Assembly (NCBI RefSeq): GCF_015694735.1
Contig: NZ_JADQDP010000004.1
Span: forward strand, 558,001-622,000
DNA from: Hymenobacter properus
GTDB lineage: Bacteria; Bacteroidota; Bacteroidia; Cytophagales; Hymenobacteraceae
Reading direction: 5' to 3'
Length of the DNA stretch: 64,000 nt
Shown here: positions 8,444 through 16,942 of the stretch, piece after piece
Position numbering within the stretch: the stretch's first letter is position 1
Layout: every line of letters starts with the position of its first letter
Program-made: the position numbers and the translations under genes
Notes under the pieces: generated by a model
Databases searched by the model: none
The model's input: only the letters and a program-made list of their open reading frames with translations
Told to the model about the DNA's origin: nothing

Positions 8444-9529
8444 TTAGGGTTTTGTTTCAAAAAAAGATTTCACAGGCCGGGCAAACAGCCCGTTGGTAGT
8501 GGCCACATACACGGTACCCCGCAGGTATTCGATGCCGGTGATGGTGGCCCGCTCCAGGCCGTCATTCTTAAGGGTGCGCAATGTGTAGCGGGGGCCGTTC
8601 CAGCGCAGGGTGTAGAGCTTGCTGCCATACACGCCCACCAACGAGTCGTGCACCGGATAATAGTTGGCCAGCGTGAAGTCCAGCGGCGTGCCCGTCGATT
8701 TTAGCCAATTTTCGCCGTTATCGGTTGAGGTCAGTATTTCGTTGTACTCAATTGGGGCGTAAACGGTGTTGCCCCACTTGTAAAACGCATCGACTGCCGC
8801 TGGCCCGTATACCTGCCGGAACGTGCCGTCTGCCTTGATTTTGTAGATGCCGTTGCTCGCCAGGTTTACGAGGAAGTAGTCGTCGATGGCTTCGAGGTTG
8901 CGCACGTAGGCGCCCGAAGAGTTGATGCGCGGAATGGTGACCTGGCGTGTGGTGACGACGGGCGCCGGCCCACCCAACGCACCGGGAGCAACGGCCGCCA
9001 GCACAAACGTGAAGGCCCGGTCGGCGCGCTTGTTGTCGTAGGGCGCCAGCAGGTAGTTGGTGGGGGTAATGGCCATGCATTTCGACAGCGAAAATACTTG
9101 CGTGTTGAAGCGTGTGGCGGCCGGGTCGAATTGACGCAGGTTGAAATAGAACAGGTTATTCAGCTGCTCCCGGTTGCGGGCAATGACCAGCGACGTATCC
9201 GTGTCCGGATACGCAAAGAAGCTGGGGCCAATGGGCAGCCGCACGCGCACATCGGCCGGATACCGCCCCGCTGTGGTGGTCAGGCCATTGCGCTGGCTTC
9301 GGCCGGTGAACTGGCTGAATAAACCGGGCTGCTGCAGGTAGAGGTTCTGGCCATCAGTGCCGCTGCTCATAATTACCCGCGCCAAACCGAAGAGGCTAGG
9401 CACTTCGGCCCAGCTTGATTGCTTTTCTACTTCCTTGATTTCAATCTGGGTTTCTACTTCTTTTTTGCAGCTGCCAAACACAGCGCCGCCGAAAAGAAGA
9501 AAGCCGAAAAAGAAGCGAGAATGCCGCAT
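8444..9529 (-). CDS. Putative lipoprotein with beta-propeller-like repeats
   Basis: A 361-residue protein with start ATG at 9529 (complement), chosen because it gives a lipoprotein signal (MRHSRFFFGFLLFGG...GSC, Cys near 21); the longer frame adds 25 unlikely residues. The mature part contains a BNR/Asp-box-like segment, TSTDNGENW, and repeating beta-strand stretches (YFLVNLASNGIYKIKADGTF, SLVGVYGSKLYTLRW, GIEYLRGTVYVATTNGLFA) typical of propeller proteins. Function unknown. It is divergent from the amidase gene at 9552 with only 22 bases between the start codons. Confidence 0.85.
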   Translation of the reverse strand: MRHSRFFFGFLLFGGAVFGSCKKEVETQIEIKEVEKQSSWAEVPSLFGLARVIMSSGTDGQNLYLQQPGLFSQFTGRSQRNGLTTTAGRYPADVRVRLPIGPSFFAYPDTDTSLVIARNREQLNNLFYFNLRQFDPAATRFNTQVFSLSKCMAITPTNYLLAPYDNKRADRAFTFVLAAVAPGALGGPAPVVTTRQVTIPRINSSGAYVRNLEAIDDYFLVNLASNGIYKIKADGTFRQVYGPAAVDAFYKWGNTVYAPIEYNEILTSTDNGENWLKSTGTPLDFTLANYYPVHDSLVGVYGSKLYTLRWNGPRYTLRTLKNDGLERATITGIEYLRGTVYVATTNGLFARPVKSFFETKP

Positions 9530-9551
9530 ACAGCAATGGGTAGAAGGTGAA

Positions 9552-10562
9552 ATGCGTAAATTGCTTTCGAAGATAACCCCGTATTTCTTGCTACGCCTTT
9601 CCACTTTCAGCTACCTCGGCTTTGCCCTCGCCCTGGCCGCCTGCGCCGCCCAGCGCAACCCCTACGCCGCCACCAATAAGTCCTACAAGCAACAGGTGAA
9701 GGCCTACGCCAAGGCCCTGCGCGCCACGCCCGTGCCCACGCCGGGCGCCGACAGCCTGCTGCAGGGCGCCTACTGGGTGGGCACCACCAACTTCAACCTG
9801 CGCAAGCCCAACTACGTCGTCATTCACCACACGGCGCAGGACTCCACAGCCCAGACGCTCAAGACCTTCACGCTGCCGCGCACGCAGGTGAGCGCCCACT
9901 ACGTGATTGGGCGCGACGGCCGCGTGTTTCACATGCTGAACGACTACCTGCGGGCCTGGCACGGCGGCGCGGCCAAGTGGGGCAACACCACCGACATCAA
10001 CTCCTCCTCCATCGGCATCGAGCTGGACAACAACGGCACCGAGCCTTTCTCGGAGCCGCAGATTGCCAGCTTGTTGCGCGTGCTGGTGGGCCTGAAAAAA
10101 GCTTACGGCATTCCGGCCGCCAATTTCATCGGCCACGCCGACATCGCCCCCACCCGCAAAAACGACCCCAGCGCCCTCTTCCCCTGGAAGCGGCTGGCCG
10201 ACAACGGCTTTGGCCTGTGGTACGATGCCGGGCCGCTGCCTAGCCCCTTCGTGGCCGACAGCGCAGCCGCCCTGGCCAGCCGCCTGCTCACGCCTACTGT
10301 CACCACCCCGGAAGAAGTAGCGCCCGTCGCTCAGCCGCAGCCAGCCGATACCAGCAAAGTAGACGCGCAATTGGCCCGGCTCAACAGTCCGATTACCAGT
10401 TTTAACCCAAAGGATGCCTTGCGCATCATCGGCTACGACACCAAGGATTTACCGGCGGCCATTCGGGCGTTTAAGCTGCATTTCATCCAGACAAACGTGG
10501 CAGGCCCGCTCACAGAAGCCGATAACCGCATTCTGTACAACCTGTATAAGAAGTGCTTGTAG
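9552..10562 (+). CDS. N-acetylmuramoyl-L-alanine amidase (Amidase_2), lipoprotein
   Basis: Zinc amidase of the AmpD/T7-lysozyme type that splits the MurNAc-L-Ala bond of peptidoglycan, here exported as a lipoprotein. ATG at 9552 gives 336 residues with a signal ending in lipobox ALAAC. The amidase domain has the zinc-ligand motif VVIHHTA (His92/93), the middle AHYVIGRDGRVF-type strand, IGIELDNNG, and the second ligand site GHADIAPTRKNDPSALFPW. A Pro-rich linker follows, then a C-terminal helical segment (FNPKDALRIIGYDTKDLPAAIRAFKLHF) resembling a peptidoglycan-binding domain. AmiD-like by layout. The long upstream extension in the same frame overlaps the divergent lipoprotein gene and is not coding. 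Confidence 0.93.
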   Translation: MRKLLSKITPYFLLRLSTFSYLGFALALAACAAQRNPYAATNKSYKQQVKAYAKALRATPVPTPGADSLLQGAYWVGTTNFNLRKPNYVVIHHTAQDSTAQTLKTFTLPRTQVSAHYVIGRDGRVFHMLNDYLRAWHGGAAKWGNTTDINSSSIGIELDNNGTEPFSEPQIASLLRVLVGLKKAYGIPAANFIGHADIAPTRKNDPSALFPWKRLADNGFGLWYDAGPLPSPFVADSAAALASRLLTPTVTTPEEVAPVAQPQPADTSKVDAQLARLNSPITSFNPKDALRIIGYDTKDLPAAIRAFKLHFIQTNVAGPLTEADNRILYNLYKKCL

Positions 10563-10577
10563 GCGGCCTAAGGCCTT

Positions 10578-10585
10578 TATATTTC
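10578..10585 (+). promoter_or_regulatory. Possible promoter -7 element (TATATTTC)
   Basis: TATATTTC at 10578-10585 resembles the Bacteroidota -7 box TAnnTTTG with the last base changed. It sits 47 bases before the aminotransferase start. No clear -33 box, so this is tentative. Confidence 0.3.
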
Positions 10586-10631
10586 GCCGGTAGAAGTACC
10601 TCGAGGCGGGCGGACCAAGTAAAATAATTGT

Positions 10632-11870
10632 ATGCTAGAAGTTTCCCAGCGTGGGCAGGCCATGCCCGTTTCGCCGTTTCGCAAGCTGCTGCCGTATGCC
10701 GAGGCCGCCCGCCAGCAGGGCAAAATTGTGTACCCCCTCAACATTGGCCAGCCCGACGTGCTGACGCCGCCCGAAATGCTGGACGCCGTGCGCCACGCCG
10801 ACGTGAAAGTGCTGGGCTACGCCCCCGGCGCGGGAACCGACAGCTACCGCCGCAAGCTCGAAACCTACTACCAGCGCGCTGGCATTCCGGCCCGCTTCGA
10901 GCACATCATGGTGACCACGGCGGGCAGCGAGGCCATTCACTTCGCCATGCTCACCTGCCTCAACCCCGGCGATGAAATCATTGTGGCCGAGCCCTTTTAC
11001 GGCACCTACACGGCCTTCGCCATTGCGGCCGGGGTGAGCATTGTTGCCGTCACCGCCCACATCGAAGACGGCTTTGCCCTGCCGCCGCTGGCTGATTTTG
11101 AGGCGGTGATAACGGAGCGCACCCGCGCCATTCTCATCTGCAACCCCAGCAACCCCACCGGCTACGTGTACCGGCGCGACGAGCTGGAAGCCCTGCTGGG
11201 CTTGTGCAAAAAGCACGACTTGTATTTGCTGTCCGACGAGGCCTACCGCGAATATTGCTACGACGGCGCCCAGGCCACCAGCGCCCTCAGCTTGGCCGGC
11301 GGCGAAAAGCACGTGGTAATGCTCGACACCATCTCGAAGCGATACAGCGCCTGCGGGGCACGCGTGGGTGCCCTCGTCACGCGCAACCCCGACGTGTGGC
11401 TGGCGGCCTTCCACTTCGGGCAGATGCGCATTTGCCCGCCGGTGCTCGAAATGCTGGCCGCCGAAGCCGCCGCCGACCTGCCTGCCTCCTACTTCGACGG
11501 CACCCGCGCCGAGTACCAGGCCCGGCGCGACCTCACCGTGGCCGCCCTGCAGGCCATGCCCGGCGTAGTGTGTCCCGTGCCGGGTGGCGCTTTCTACGTC
11601 ATCGCCCGCCTGCCCGTGGACGACGCTGAGAAATTTGGTCAGTGGCTGCTCGAAGCATTCACGCTTGATAACCAGACGCTGATGCTCTCGCCCGCCAACG
11701 GTTTCTACCACACGCCGGGCTTGGGCCGGCAGGAAGTACGCCTGGCCTACGTCATCAACCGAACCGACCTGGCCGCCGCCCTCACCTGCCTGGCACAGGG
11801 CCTACTGGAATACCCGGGCCGCGTCGAACCTCAACCAGCTGGCCGCGTAGAAGCTGCCATTGCATCCTGA
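10632..11870 (+). CDS. PLP-dependent class I/II aminotransferase
   Basis: Cytoplasmic fold-type I aminotransferase, probably acting on an aspartate- or aromatic-type amino acid. The 412 residues include the substrate-binding N-segment (YPLNIGQPDVLTPPEM), the cofactor-phosphate strand VTTAGSEAIHFAM, the NPSNPTG motif (with the conserved Asn), DEAYREYCYDG (Asp for the pyridine nitrogen) and the Schiff-base lysine Lys236 in TISKRYSACGARVG. The C-terminal arginine region VRLAYVINRTDL is present. Length and motifs agree with active members. Exact substrate cannot be read from sequence. The next gene, a cytochrome, begins 23 bases after the stop and may be cotranscribed. Confidence 0.92.
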   Translation: MLEVSQRGQAMPVSPFRKLLPYAEAARQQGKIVYPLNIGQPDVLTPPEMLDAVRHADVKVLGYAPGAGTDSYRRKLETYYQRAGIPARFEHIMVTTAGSEAIHFAMLTCLNPGDEIIVAEPFYGTYTAFAIAAGVSIVAVTAHIEDGFALPPLADFEAVITERTRAILICNPSNPTGYVYRRDELEALLGLCKKHDLYLLSDEAYREYCYDGAQATSALSLAGGEKHVVMLDTISKRYSACGARVGALVTRNPDVWLAAFHFGQMRICPPVLEMLAAEAAADLPASYFDGTRAEYQARRDLTVAALQAMPGVVCPVPGGAFYVIARLPVDDAEKFGQWLLEAFTLDNQTLMLSPANGFYHTPGLGRQEVRLAYVINRTDLAAALTCLAQGLLEYPGRVEPQPAGRVEAAIAS

Positions 11871-11893
11871 TTTTAATCCCTTTTTAATTCCGA

Positions 11894-12553
11894 ATGGACG
11901 CCCGCATTGCCCCCGCCGTTGAAGTTCCGACCAAAGACTACCGCGGCACGCTGCGGTTCTGGCACTGGGCCAATGCGCTGCTCATCAGCCTGCAACTGAT
12001 GACCATTCTGTTTCAGAAAGTAATAGTGCGGGCCAAAACGGCGGTGCCGGAGTTGCAGTCGTCGGGCAAGGAGGTATCGGTGCCGCAGGCGCGGGAGTTG
12101 GCGCACATCATCAGCGAGCGCATCTGGGCCTGGCACATCTACTTCGGCTGGACGCTGGTGGCGCTGTGGGTGTTCCGGCTGGGCCTGCAGCTGTCAGGCC
12201 CGTCGGAGCTACGGTTCTCGGCGCGGCTGATGGAAATTCTGCGGTGCTACCGCTTGGCTCCCCCCGCCGACAAAAGCAAAGCGGGCAAGATTCTATTTGC
12301 CAAAACGACTTACGCGCTGTTCTACCTCTTCATCACCATTATGGTGGTGACAGGCCTCATTCTGATTTTCGAGGACGTGTCCTGGCTGCGGGGGATTCAT
12401 CACTTGGCCGAGGAAACGCACAACGTGACGATGTTCCTAATTATCGGCTTTATCCTCATTCACGTGGTGGGCGTGGTGTGGGCCGAAATGAAAGAAGACC
12501 CCGGGTTGATTTCGCGCATGGTGGGCGGTGAGGCGAAGAACAGCAAGGCCTAA
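11894..12553 (+). CDS. Cytochrome b561-type membrane protein (Ni/Fe-hydrogenase b-type like)
   Basis: A 219-residue integral membrane protein with four hydrophobic helices: around residues 21-44 (FWHWANALLISLQLMTILF), 78-98 (WAWHIYFGWTLVALWVF), 135-155 (YALFYLFITIMVVTGLIL) and 175-195 (NVTMFLIIGFILIHVVGVVW). Histidines in helices 1, 2 and 4 and in HHLAEETHN are placed like the haem ligands of di-haem b561 proteins. The likely role is electron transfer from a quinol pool to an unknown partner. No partner oxidoreductase is next to it; the aminotransferase upstream gives no hint. Confidence 0.88.
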   Translation: MDARIAPAVEVPTKDYRGTLRFWHWANALLISLQLMTILFQKVIVRAKTAVPELQSSGKEVSVPQARELAHIISERIWAWHIYFGWTLVALWVFRLGLQLSGPSELRFSARLMEILRCYRLAPPADKSKAGKILFAKTTYALFYLFITIMVVTGLILIFEDVSWLRGIHHLAEETHNVTMFLIIGFILIHVVGVVWAEMKEDPGLISRMVGGEAKNSKA

Positions 12554-12563
12554 CAAGTCGCCT

Positions 12564-12805
12564 GTCATTGCGAGTGGAGCGCAGCGGAACGCGACAAACG
12601 AAGTTCAGCGTAGCTAATCCGTCCTCTCAGCCGCGACCAGCCCTGAGCTGTGATGAAGTCATTTATTCAAGCAAAAAGCCCCGGCACTGCGCAGTGCCGG
12701 GGCTTTTCATTTTAAGGGTTGTCGCAGCTAAAAGAGCGTTGTCACAACTTAGGGCTGGTCGCGGCTGAGAGGACGAATTGCCGCGGGCTACGCCCTTGCA
12801 ATGAC
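12564..12805. repeat. Composite inverted repeat, family B, with nested terminator
   Basis: The element starts GTCATTGCGAG at 12564 and ends GCAATGAC at 12805. A perfect 25-bp inverted repeat forms the middle arms (12620-12644 and 12751-12775, CGTCCTCTCAGCCGCGACC...). The centre holds a palindromic terminator. Sequence between the end and middle arms is less well paired (GTGGAGCGCAGCGGAACGCG on the left). The copy at 51971-52134 shares the ends, CGTCCTCT, GGCTGGTCG and a TGTGACA-like core. Confidence 0.85.
12674..12707. terminator. Bidirectional terminator with no loop
   Basis: AAAAGCCCCGGCACTGC (12674-12690) is followed at once by its exact complement (12691-12707): a 34-base perfect palindrome with A and T runs at its ends. 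It lies between the convergent cytochrome and M1 peptidase genes, at the centre of the family B repeat. Confidence 0.88.
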
Positions 12806-12842
12806 TGACGCTCCACATTGACGCGCCTCGTTCTGTCTCTGC

Positions 12843-15197
12843 TTACTGGCCGCTGCCGACCGGCTTCTGCTCCAGCTTTTGCATGGGGCTGCTGCTGCGG
12901 CTGGTTTGCTGCTGCATGGGGTTCGGCGGCGTCTGGAACTGCTGCTGGAACAGCTCGAAGCGCGAGGCGGCGGGCTGGCGCGGGAAGGCGTTGTTGCTCA
13001 AGTCGGTGTCGGCCGTTTGCTGGAAGGGGTCGATGACGAAGCTGATGACGGGCTTTTTCGTCACGATGACCTTCGTAACCTGGGCGTTGTTTTTGCGCCA
13101 GATTTCGGCCGGGATGGTCTGGATTTCCTGGGTGTTGTCGGCGTAGGTCATCTGCAATACCACGGGCATCACCAGGCCGCCCACGTTGCGCAGGCTCAGC
13201 TCGTAGAAGTTCTGCGAATCGCCGAGGCGCTGCTTCTGGTCGTCGGTGAGGGTGCCGAGGTAGGCGGTGTAGCGCTGCTGGTCGGCGGGCGTCACGGCCA
13301 AGGGGTCGTAGCTGTTGTAGAAGTCTTTCAGCTCGGGCTTCTCGTCTACCAGCGTTTGCTTGATATCGGTGGCGTTGCGCTGGGCCGTGATGGACTGCGG
13401 CGCCGCAGCTTTCTGCTGCTGCAGGCGGGCGTTTTCTACCTGCGGGTTCTTGGTGTTCACGTTGTAGCTCTTCACCGACTCCAGGGCCAGGTCGGTGTGG
13501 TCGGTGGTGTAGAACCAGCCGCGCCAGAACCAGTCGAGGTCCACGGCCGAGGCGTCTTCCATGGTGCGGAAGAAGTCGGCCGGCGTGGGGTGCTTGTAGG
13601 CCCAGCGCTGGGCGTAGGTTTTGAAGGCATAGTCGAACAGCTCGCGGCCCATCACAGTTTCGCGCAGGATGTTGAGGGCCGTGGCGGGCTTGCCGTAGGC
13701 GTTGTTGCCGAATTGCAGCACCGATTCCGAGTTGGTCATAATCGGGGTTTGCAGGCTCTTGTCGGTGGCCATGTAGGCGGCAATGTTGCGGGGCTCGCCG
13801 CGGCGGCTGGGGTAGTTGCGCTCCCATTCCTGCTCAGTGAGGAACTGCGTAAACGAATTCAGGCCCTCGTCCATCCAGGTCCACTGCCGCTCGTCGGAGT
13901 TCACAATCATCGGGAAAAAGTTGTGGCCCACTTCGTGGATAATCACCGAAATCATCCCGTATTTCCGCTCGGCCGAATAGGTGCCGTCCTTCTCGGGCCG
14001 GCCGCCGTTGAAGCAAATCATCGGATATTCCATGCCGCCGATGGCGCCGTGCACCGAAATGGCGACCGGGTAGGCGTAGGGAATGGTGTATTTCGAGTAG
14101 GTTTTGATGGTGTGGGCCACCACCTGGGTCGAGTATTGGCCCCACAGCGGGTTGCCTTCCTTGGGGTAGTAGCTCATGCACAGCACGGGCTTGCCGCTCT
14201 GCGTGATTTGCATGGCGTCCCAGATGAACTTGCGCGAGCTGCACCAGGCAAAGTCGCGCACGTTTTTAGCCACGTAGTTCCAAGTTTTGGTGCCGGTGGC
14301 GCGGTTGCCCTCGGCTTTTATGGCCTCATCCTGGGTCACGATGACCACCGGCTTCTTGGCGCTTTTGGCCTGCTCCATGCGCTTCAGCTGCGTGGCGCTC
14401 ATCACCTGGGCAGCGTTTTGCAGCGTGCCGGTGGCTCCCACCACGTGGTCGGCCGGTGCGGTAATGCTCACCTTGTAGTCGCCGAAGGGCAGCGTGAATT
14501 CGCCGTTGCCGAGAAACTGCTTGTGCTGCCAGCCCTGGTTGTCGGAGTACACGGCCATGCGGGGGTAGAACTGGGCCATCTCGTAGAGGTAGTTCTTGTC
14601 GGCGGGGAAGTACTCGTAGCCGCAGCGGCCGCCCTTGGTGGCGTCGTTGATGTTGTAGTGCCACTTCACGTTGAACGACACCGACTGGTGGGGCCGCAGC
14701 GGCGTGGGCAGGTCCACGCGCATCATGGTATGGTTCGTGACGGTGTGCAGGGCCTTGCCGTCTTTGCCGGTCACGCTCTCGATGCGGAAGCCGCCGTCGA
14801 AGTCATCTACCAGCGTTTCGAGGGTGCGGAACGGCATTTTGTCGCTCAGCGAATTCACCTCGGTGGCCGTCGTCATCGAGTTTTTGTCCCAGATGTTCTG
14901 GTCGAGCTGCACCCAGAGGTAGGGCAGCGTGTCGGGCGAAAGGTTGGTGTAGGTAATGGTTTCGCGGCCAGTGAGGGCCTGCTTGGCATCGTCGAGCGTG
15001 ACTTTGATGTCGTAGTCGGCGCGTTGCTGCCAGTAGTCGGAGCCGGGGGCGCCGCTGGCGGTGCGGTAGCTATTAGGGGTCGGCAGCATCGTTTCGAGCT
15101 GCGCGAATTTGTCAGTACCGGAGTTGGTGGTTTGCGCGGCGGCAGGCAGCAGGCCCGTCAGCGCCAACCCCAGGCCGGCCAATAAAAAACGACGCAT
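12843..15197 (-). CDS. Secreted M1 family (gluzincin) metallopeptidase
   Basis: Exported zinc aminopeptidase-like enzyme of 784 residues. Signal peptide at residues 1-21 (MRRFLLAGLG...PAAAQ). The N-terminal M1 beta domain covers about 55-300. The exopeptidase motif appears as GGMEYPMI in place of GAMEN, and the zinc site is HEVGH at 421-425 with the third ligand Glu444 in WMDEG, the exact H-E-x2-H-x18-E spacing. The C-terminal 150 residues end in a Gln/Pro/Met-rich low-complexity tail. The motif variant suggests peptidase activity with different N-terminal recognition from classical aminopeptidase N. It is monocistronic, convergent with the cytochrome gene. Confidence 0.93.
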   Translation of the reverse strand: MRRFLLAGLGLALTGLLPAAAQTTNSGTDKFAQLETMLPTPNSYRTASGAPGSDYWQQRADYDIKVTLDDAKQALTGRETITYTNLSPDTLPYLWVQLDQNIWDKNSMTTATEVNSLSDKMPFRTLETLVDDFDGGFRIESVTGKDGKALHTVTNHTMMRVDLPTPLRPHQSVSFNVKWHYNINDATKGGRCGYEYFPADKNYLYEMAQFYPRMAVYSDNQGWQHKQFLGNGEFTLPFGDYKVSITAPADHVVGATGTLQNAAQVMSATQLKRMEQAKSAKKPVVIVTQDEAIKAEGNRATGTKTWNYVAKNVRDFAWCSSRKFIWDAMQITQSGKPVLCMSYYPKEGNPLWGQYSTQVVAHTIKTYSKYTIPYAYPVAISVHGAIGGMEYPMICFNGGRPEKDGTYSAERKYGMISVIIHEVGHNFFPMIVNSDERQWTWMDEGLNSFTQFLTEQEWERNYPSRRGEPRNIAAYMATDKSLQTPIMTNSESVLQFGNNAYGKPATALNILRETVMGRELFDYAFKTYAQRWAYKHPTPADFFRTMEDASAVDLDWFWRGWFYTTDHTDLALESVKSYNVNTKNPQVENARLQQQKAAAPQSITAQRNATDIKQTLVDEKPELKDFYNSYDPLAVTPADQQRYTAYLGTLTDDQKQRLGDSQNFYELSLRNVGGLVMPVVLQMTYADNTQEIQTIPAEIWRKNNAQVTKVIVTKKPVISFVIDPFQQTADTDLSNNAFPRQPAASRFELFQQQFQTPPNPMQQQTSRSSSPMQKLEQKPVGSGQ

Positions 15198-15293
15198 AGA
15201 AAAAGCGTTGGTTAAAAATCAGAAAAAGCGAAAGCTGGGAAAGTCGCTAAAGTTACGTCAGGGTTGCGGCAATGCGGAGCCTCACCCTTGCCC

Positions 15294-15887
15294 TTATGGC
15301 CACAGCTGTTGCATTAGCAGTACCGTAGCAATGCCCAGGGCCGCGCCGCTGGTGGTCAGCAGCCAGTCGCGCCGGCTCACACGCAGGCTGCCGAGCAGCA
15401 GGGCACCCAGTAGCAAGATGATGCTCACTATCAGAATCTGGCCCAGCTCCACGCCCACGTTGAAAGCAAACAACTCCTCAACTGGTCGGCTATTGGCTCC
15501 AAGCAAGGACTTTAAGTAAGACGAAAACCCCAGCCCGTGAATCAAGCCGAAACCCAGCGCCAACGCGTTGGGCGCAGCCGCAAACATGGGCGCGCGCCGC
15601 GTGATGAGCCGCCCGGCACCGCGCAGGTTCACCAAGGCCGTTACTATGATGGTTATCGGAATCAGGGCCTCGATGACGGCCGGCTTGAAAGCCACCACGC
15701 CCAGCGTGGCCAGCGCCAGCGTGAGCGAGTGCCCCACGGTGAAGCTCGTGACAAGGGCCAGCACCCGCCGCCAGTCGTTGAGCACGTAGGGCGCGCACAG
15801 CGCCAACAGGAACGTGAGGTGGTCGGCCGCCCGCGGCGTGCAGATGTGCAAAAAGCCGAGCTGCAGGTAGGTTTGGAAAACGGACAT
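15294..15887 (-). CDS. HupE/UreJ family membrane protein
   Basis: A 197-residue protein with six or seven hydrophobic helices. Start ATG at 15887 (MSVFQTYLQLGFLHI) is preferred; a 24-residue longer frame overlaps the divergent gene at 15951. The family signature is visible: GFLHICTPRAADHLTFLLAL near the N-terminus (helix with conserved His and Asp), SFTVGHSLTLALATLG, and NALALGFGLIHGLGFSS with FAFNVGVELGQ toward the C-terminus. Members are linked to nickel or cobalt transport for hydrogenase and urease, but many Bacteroidota copies have no such neighbours, as here, so metal transport is only a family-level inference. Confidence 0.9.
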   Translation of the reverse strand: MSVFQTYLQLGFLHICTPRAADHLTFLLALCAPYVLNDWRRVLALVTSFTVGHSLTLALATLGVVAFKPAVIEALIPITIIVTALVNLRGAGRLITRRAPMFAAAPNALALGFGLIHGLGFSSYLKSLLGANSRPVEELFAFNVGVELGQILIVSIILLLGALLLGSLRVSRRDWLLTTSGAALGIATVLLMQQLWP

Positions 15888-15950
15888 GGAGAGAAGCAAA
15901 GCCGCGCAAAAGTCCGGTAACTTAGCGAGAAATTTACCCTGGTCTTTTTT

Positions 15951-16381
15951 ATGAAGCAACGCTACCCTCTGCTTCTACTGTTTACCCTATTGGCGCACGG
16001 GGCCGCAATGGCCCAAACTGCGCCCGGCCCAATGAGCAATTTTGCCCGGGTGCCCCTCACCCGCCAGGATACCGCCCGGGCGGTGCACGAGCTGTTTCAG
16101 AGCCGGCGCGGCGGGTTTGGCTGGCTGGCGTTTGGCGGGGCAGGCATGGCGGCCTCCATCATCCCGGCCCAGCAGGTCACCAGCGCCGGCGTCTGGACGC
16201 CGGGCGTTGTCTTTGGCGCGGGGTTCTCAGCGCTGGGCATCAATTCAGCGCCTTGCGCACCAGCTACCTGGCCGGCACACCACTACCGCCCAATATCCGC
16301 GCCAAGCTGAAACCCCAGCACCTGGCCGCCAGCCGCAAATACCCCGAGCGCTTGGAGCGCCGGGCCGCCCGGCGTCAGTAA
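15951..16381 (+). pseudogene. Small secreted protein, frameshifted copy of the next gene
   Basis: The frame from ATG 15951 encodes a signal peptide (MKQRYPLLLLFTLLAHGAAMAQ) and LTRQDTARAVHELFQSRRGGFGW, aligning with LSRADSAQAVHRLFSKHRTGGIVW of the next gene. After about residue 100 (GFSALGIN, near 16245) the frame runs into unrelated sequence and stops at 16310. Another frame from about 16246 continues the alignment (FSALRTSYLAGTPLPPNIRAKLK, like LEAGKGLPHYVQRRLRN) to TAA at 16379-16381. Adding one base near 16243-16247 would restore one reading frame of about 144 residues. It is either a recent pseudogene or a sequencing error. Confidence 0.72.
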
Positions 16382-16429
16382 GGCGCATTGGCCGCACTTT
16401 GCCTTCAACATTCCTCCAATCTACTTTTA

Positions 16430-16831
16430 ATGAAAAAACAAATACTTTGCCTAGGCTTGCTTCTGGGCCTGGGCTTGCCTGCTTTTGCGCAGCAGGCTGT
16501 TCCTACCGCCACCCTGTCGCGCGCCGATAGCGCGCAGGCCGTGCACCGCCTGTTTAGTAAACACCGCACCGGCGGCATCGTGTGGGCGGTTATTGGCGCG
16601 GCCTTCACTGGGCGCATTGCGGGCGCCGCAGCTAGTGGCTCGGGCAATGCCGGTGGCGCGGTGGTGGGCATACTGGCCCTGGGCGGCGTGCCGGCCGGCA
16701 TCGGTGTGGGCAAGCTCGTGCGCTTCAGCGGCAGCCGCGAGGCGGCGGCCATTAGCGCCCTGGAGGCTGGCAAAGGCCTGCCACACTACGTGCAGCGCCG
16801 CCTGCGAAACGCCAAGTATTTTAGAGACTAA
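16430..16831 (+). CDS. Small secreted protein with glycine-rich hydrophobic centre, unknown function
   Basis: 133 residues from ATG 16430 with a signal peptide (MKKQILCLGL... ending AFAQQA). Mature part: a short helix rich in Ala/Arg (SRADSAQAVHRLFSKHR), a Gly/Ala-rich hydrophobic stretch (about 48-95: VWAVIGAAFTG...GGAVVGILALGGVPAGIGVGKLV) that could be one or two membrane passes, and a basic C-terminus (GLPHYVQRRLRNAKYFRD). Tandem paralogue of the frameshifted copy upstream. No named family recognised. Confidence 0.8.
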   Translation: MKKQILCLGLLLGLGLPAFAQQAVPTATLSRADSAQAVHRLFSKHRTGGIVWAVIGAAFTGRIAGAAASGSGNAGGAVVGILALGGVPAGIGVGKLVRFSGSREAAAISALEAGKGLPHYVQRRLRNAKYFRD

Positions 16832-16851
16832 GCTGCTCAGTGAACCAGACA

Positions 16852-16887
16852 AGCCCCGCTGGCGCATGGCCGGCGGGGCTTTTTTTG
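16852..16887 (+). terminator. Intrinsic terminator
   Basis: AGCCCCGCTGGC (16852-16863) pairs with GCCGGCGGGGCT (16869-16880) with one G-U pair, then T7. Ends the small secreted gene; the gene on the other side is convergent. Confidence 0.9.
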
Positions 16888-16942
16888 TCTTCGGGCCCGG
16901 CCGCCGTGGGGGCGAGCGGAGGCCCTAACTATAGCATTCGGG

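Noticed and set aside
8372..8704. 110-residue open frame on the + strand after the barrel-like lipoprotein
   Set aside because: Overlaps the end of a better-supported - strand lipoprotein gene and has Arg/Gln-rich shadow composition.
12879..15185. 768-residue open frame on the + strand opposite the M1 peptidase gene
   Set aside because: Antisense shadow; real gene has signal peptide and zinc site.
16042..16530. 162-residue open frame on the + strand across the paralogue pair
   Set aside because: Third frame, unrelated to either paralogue; rich in Arg/Pro/Ala.
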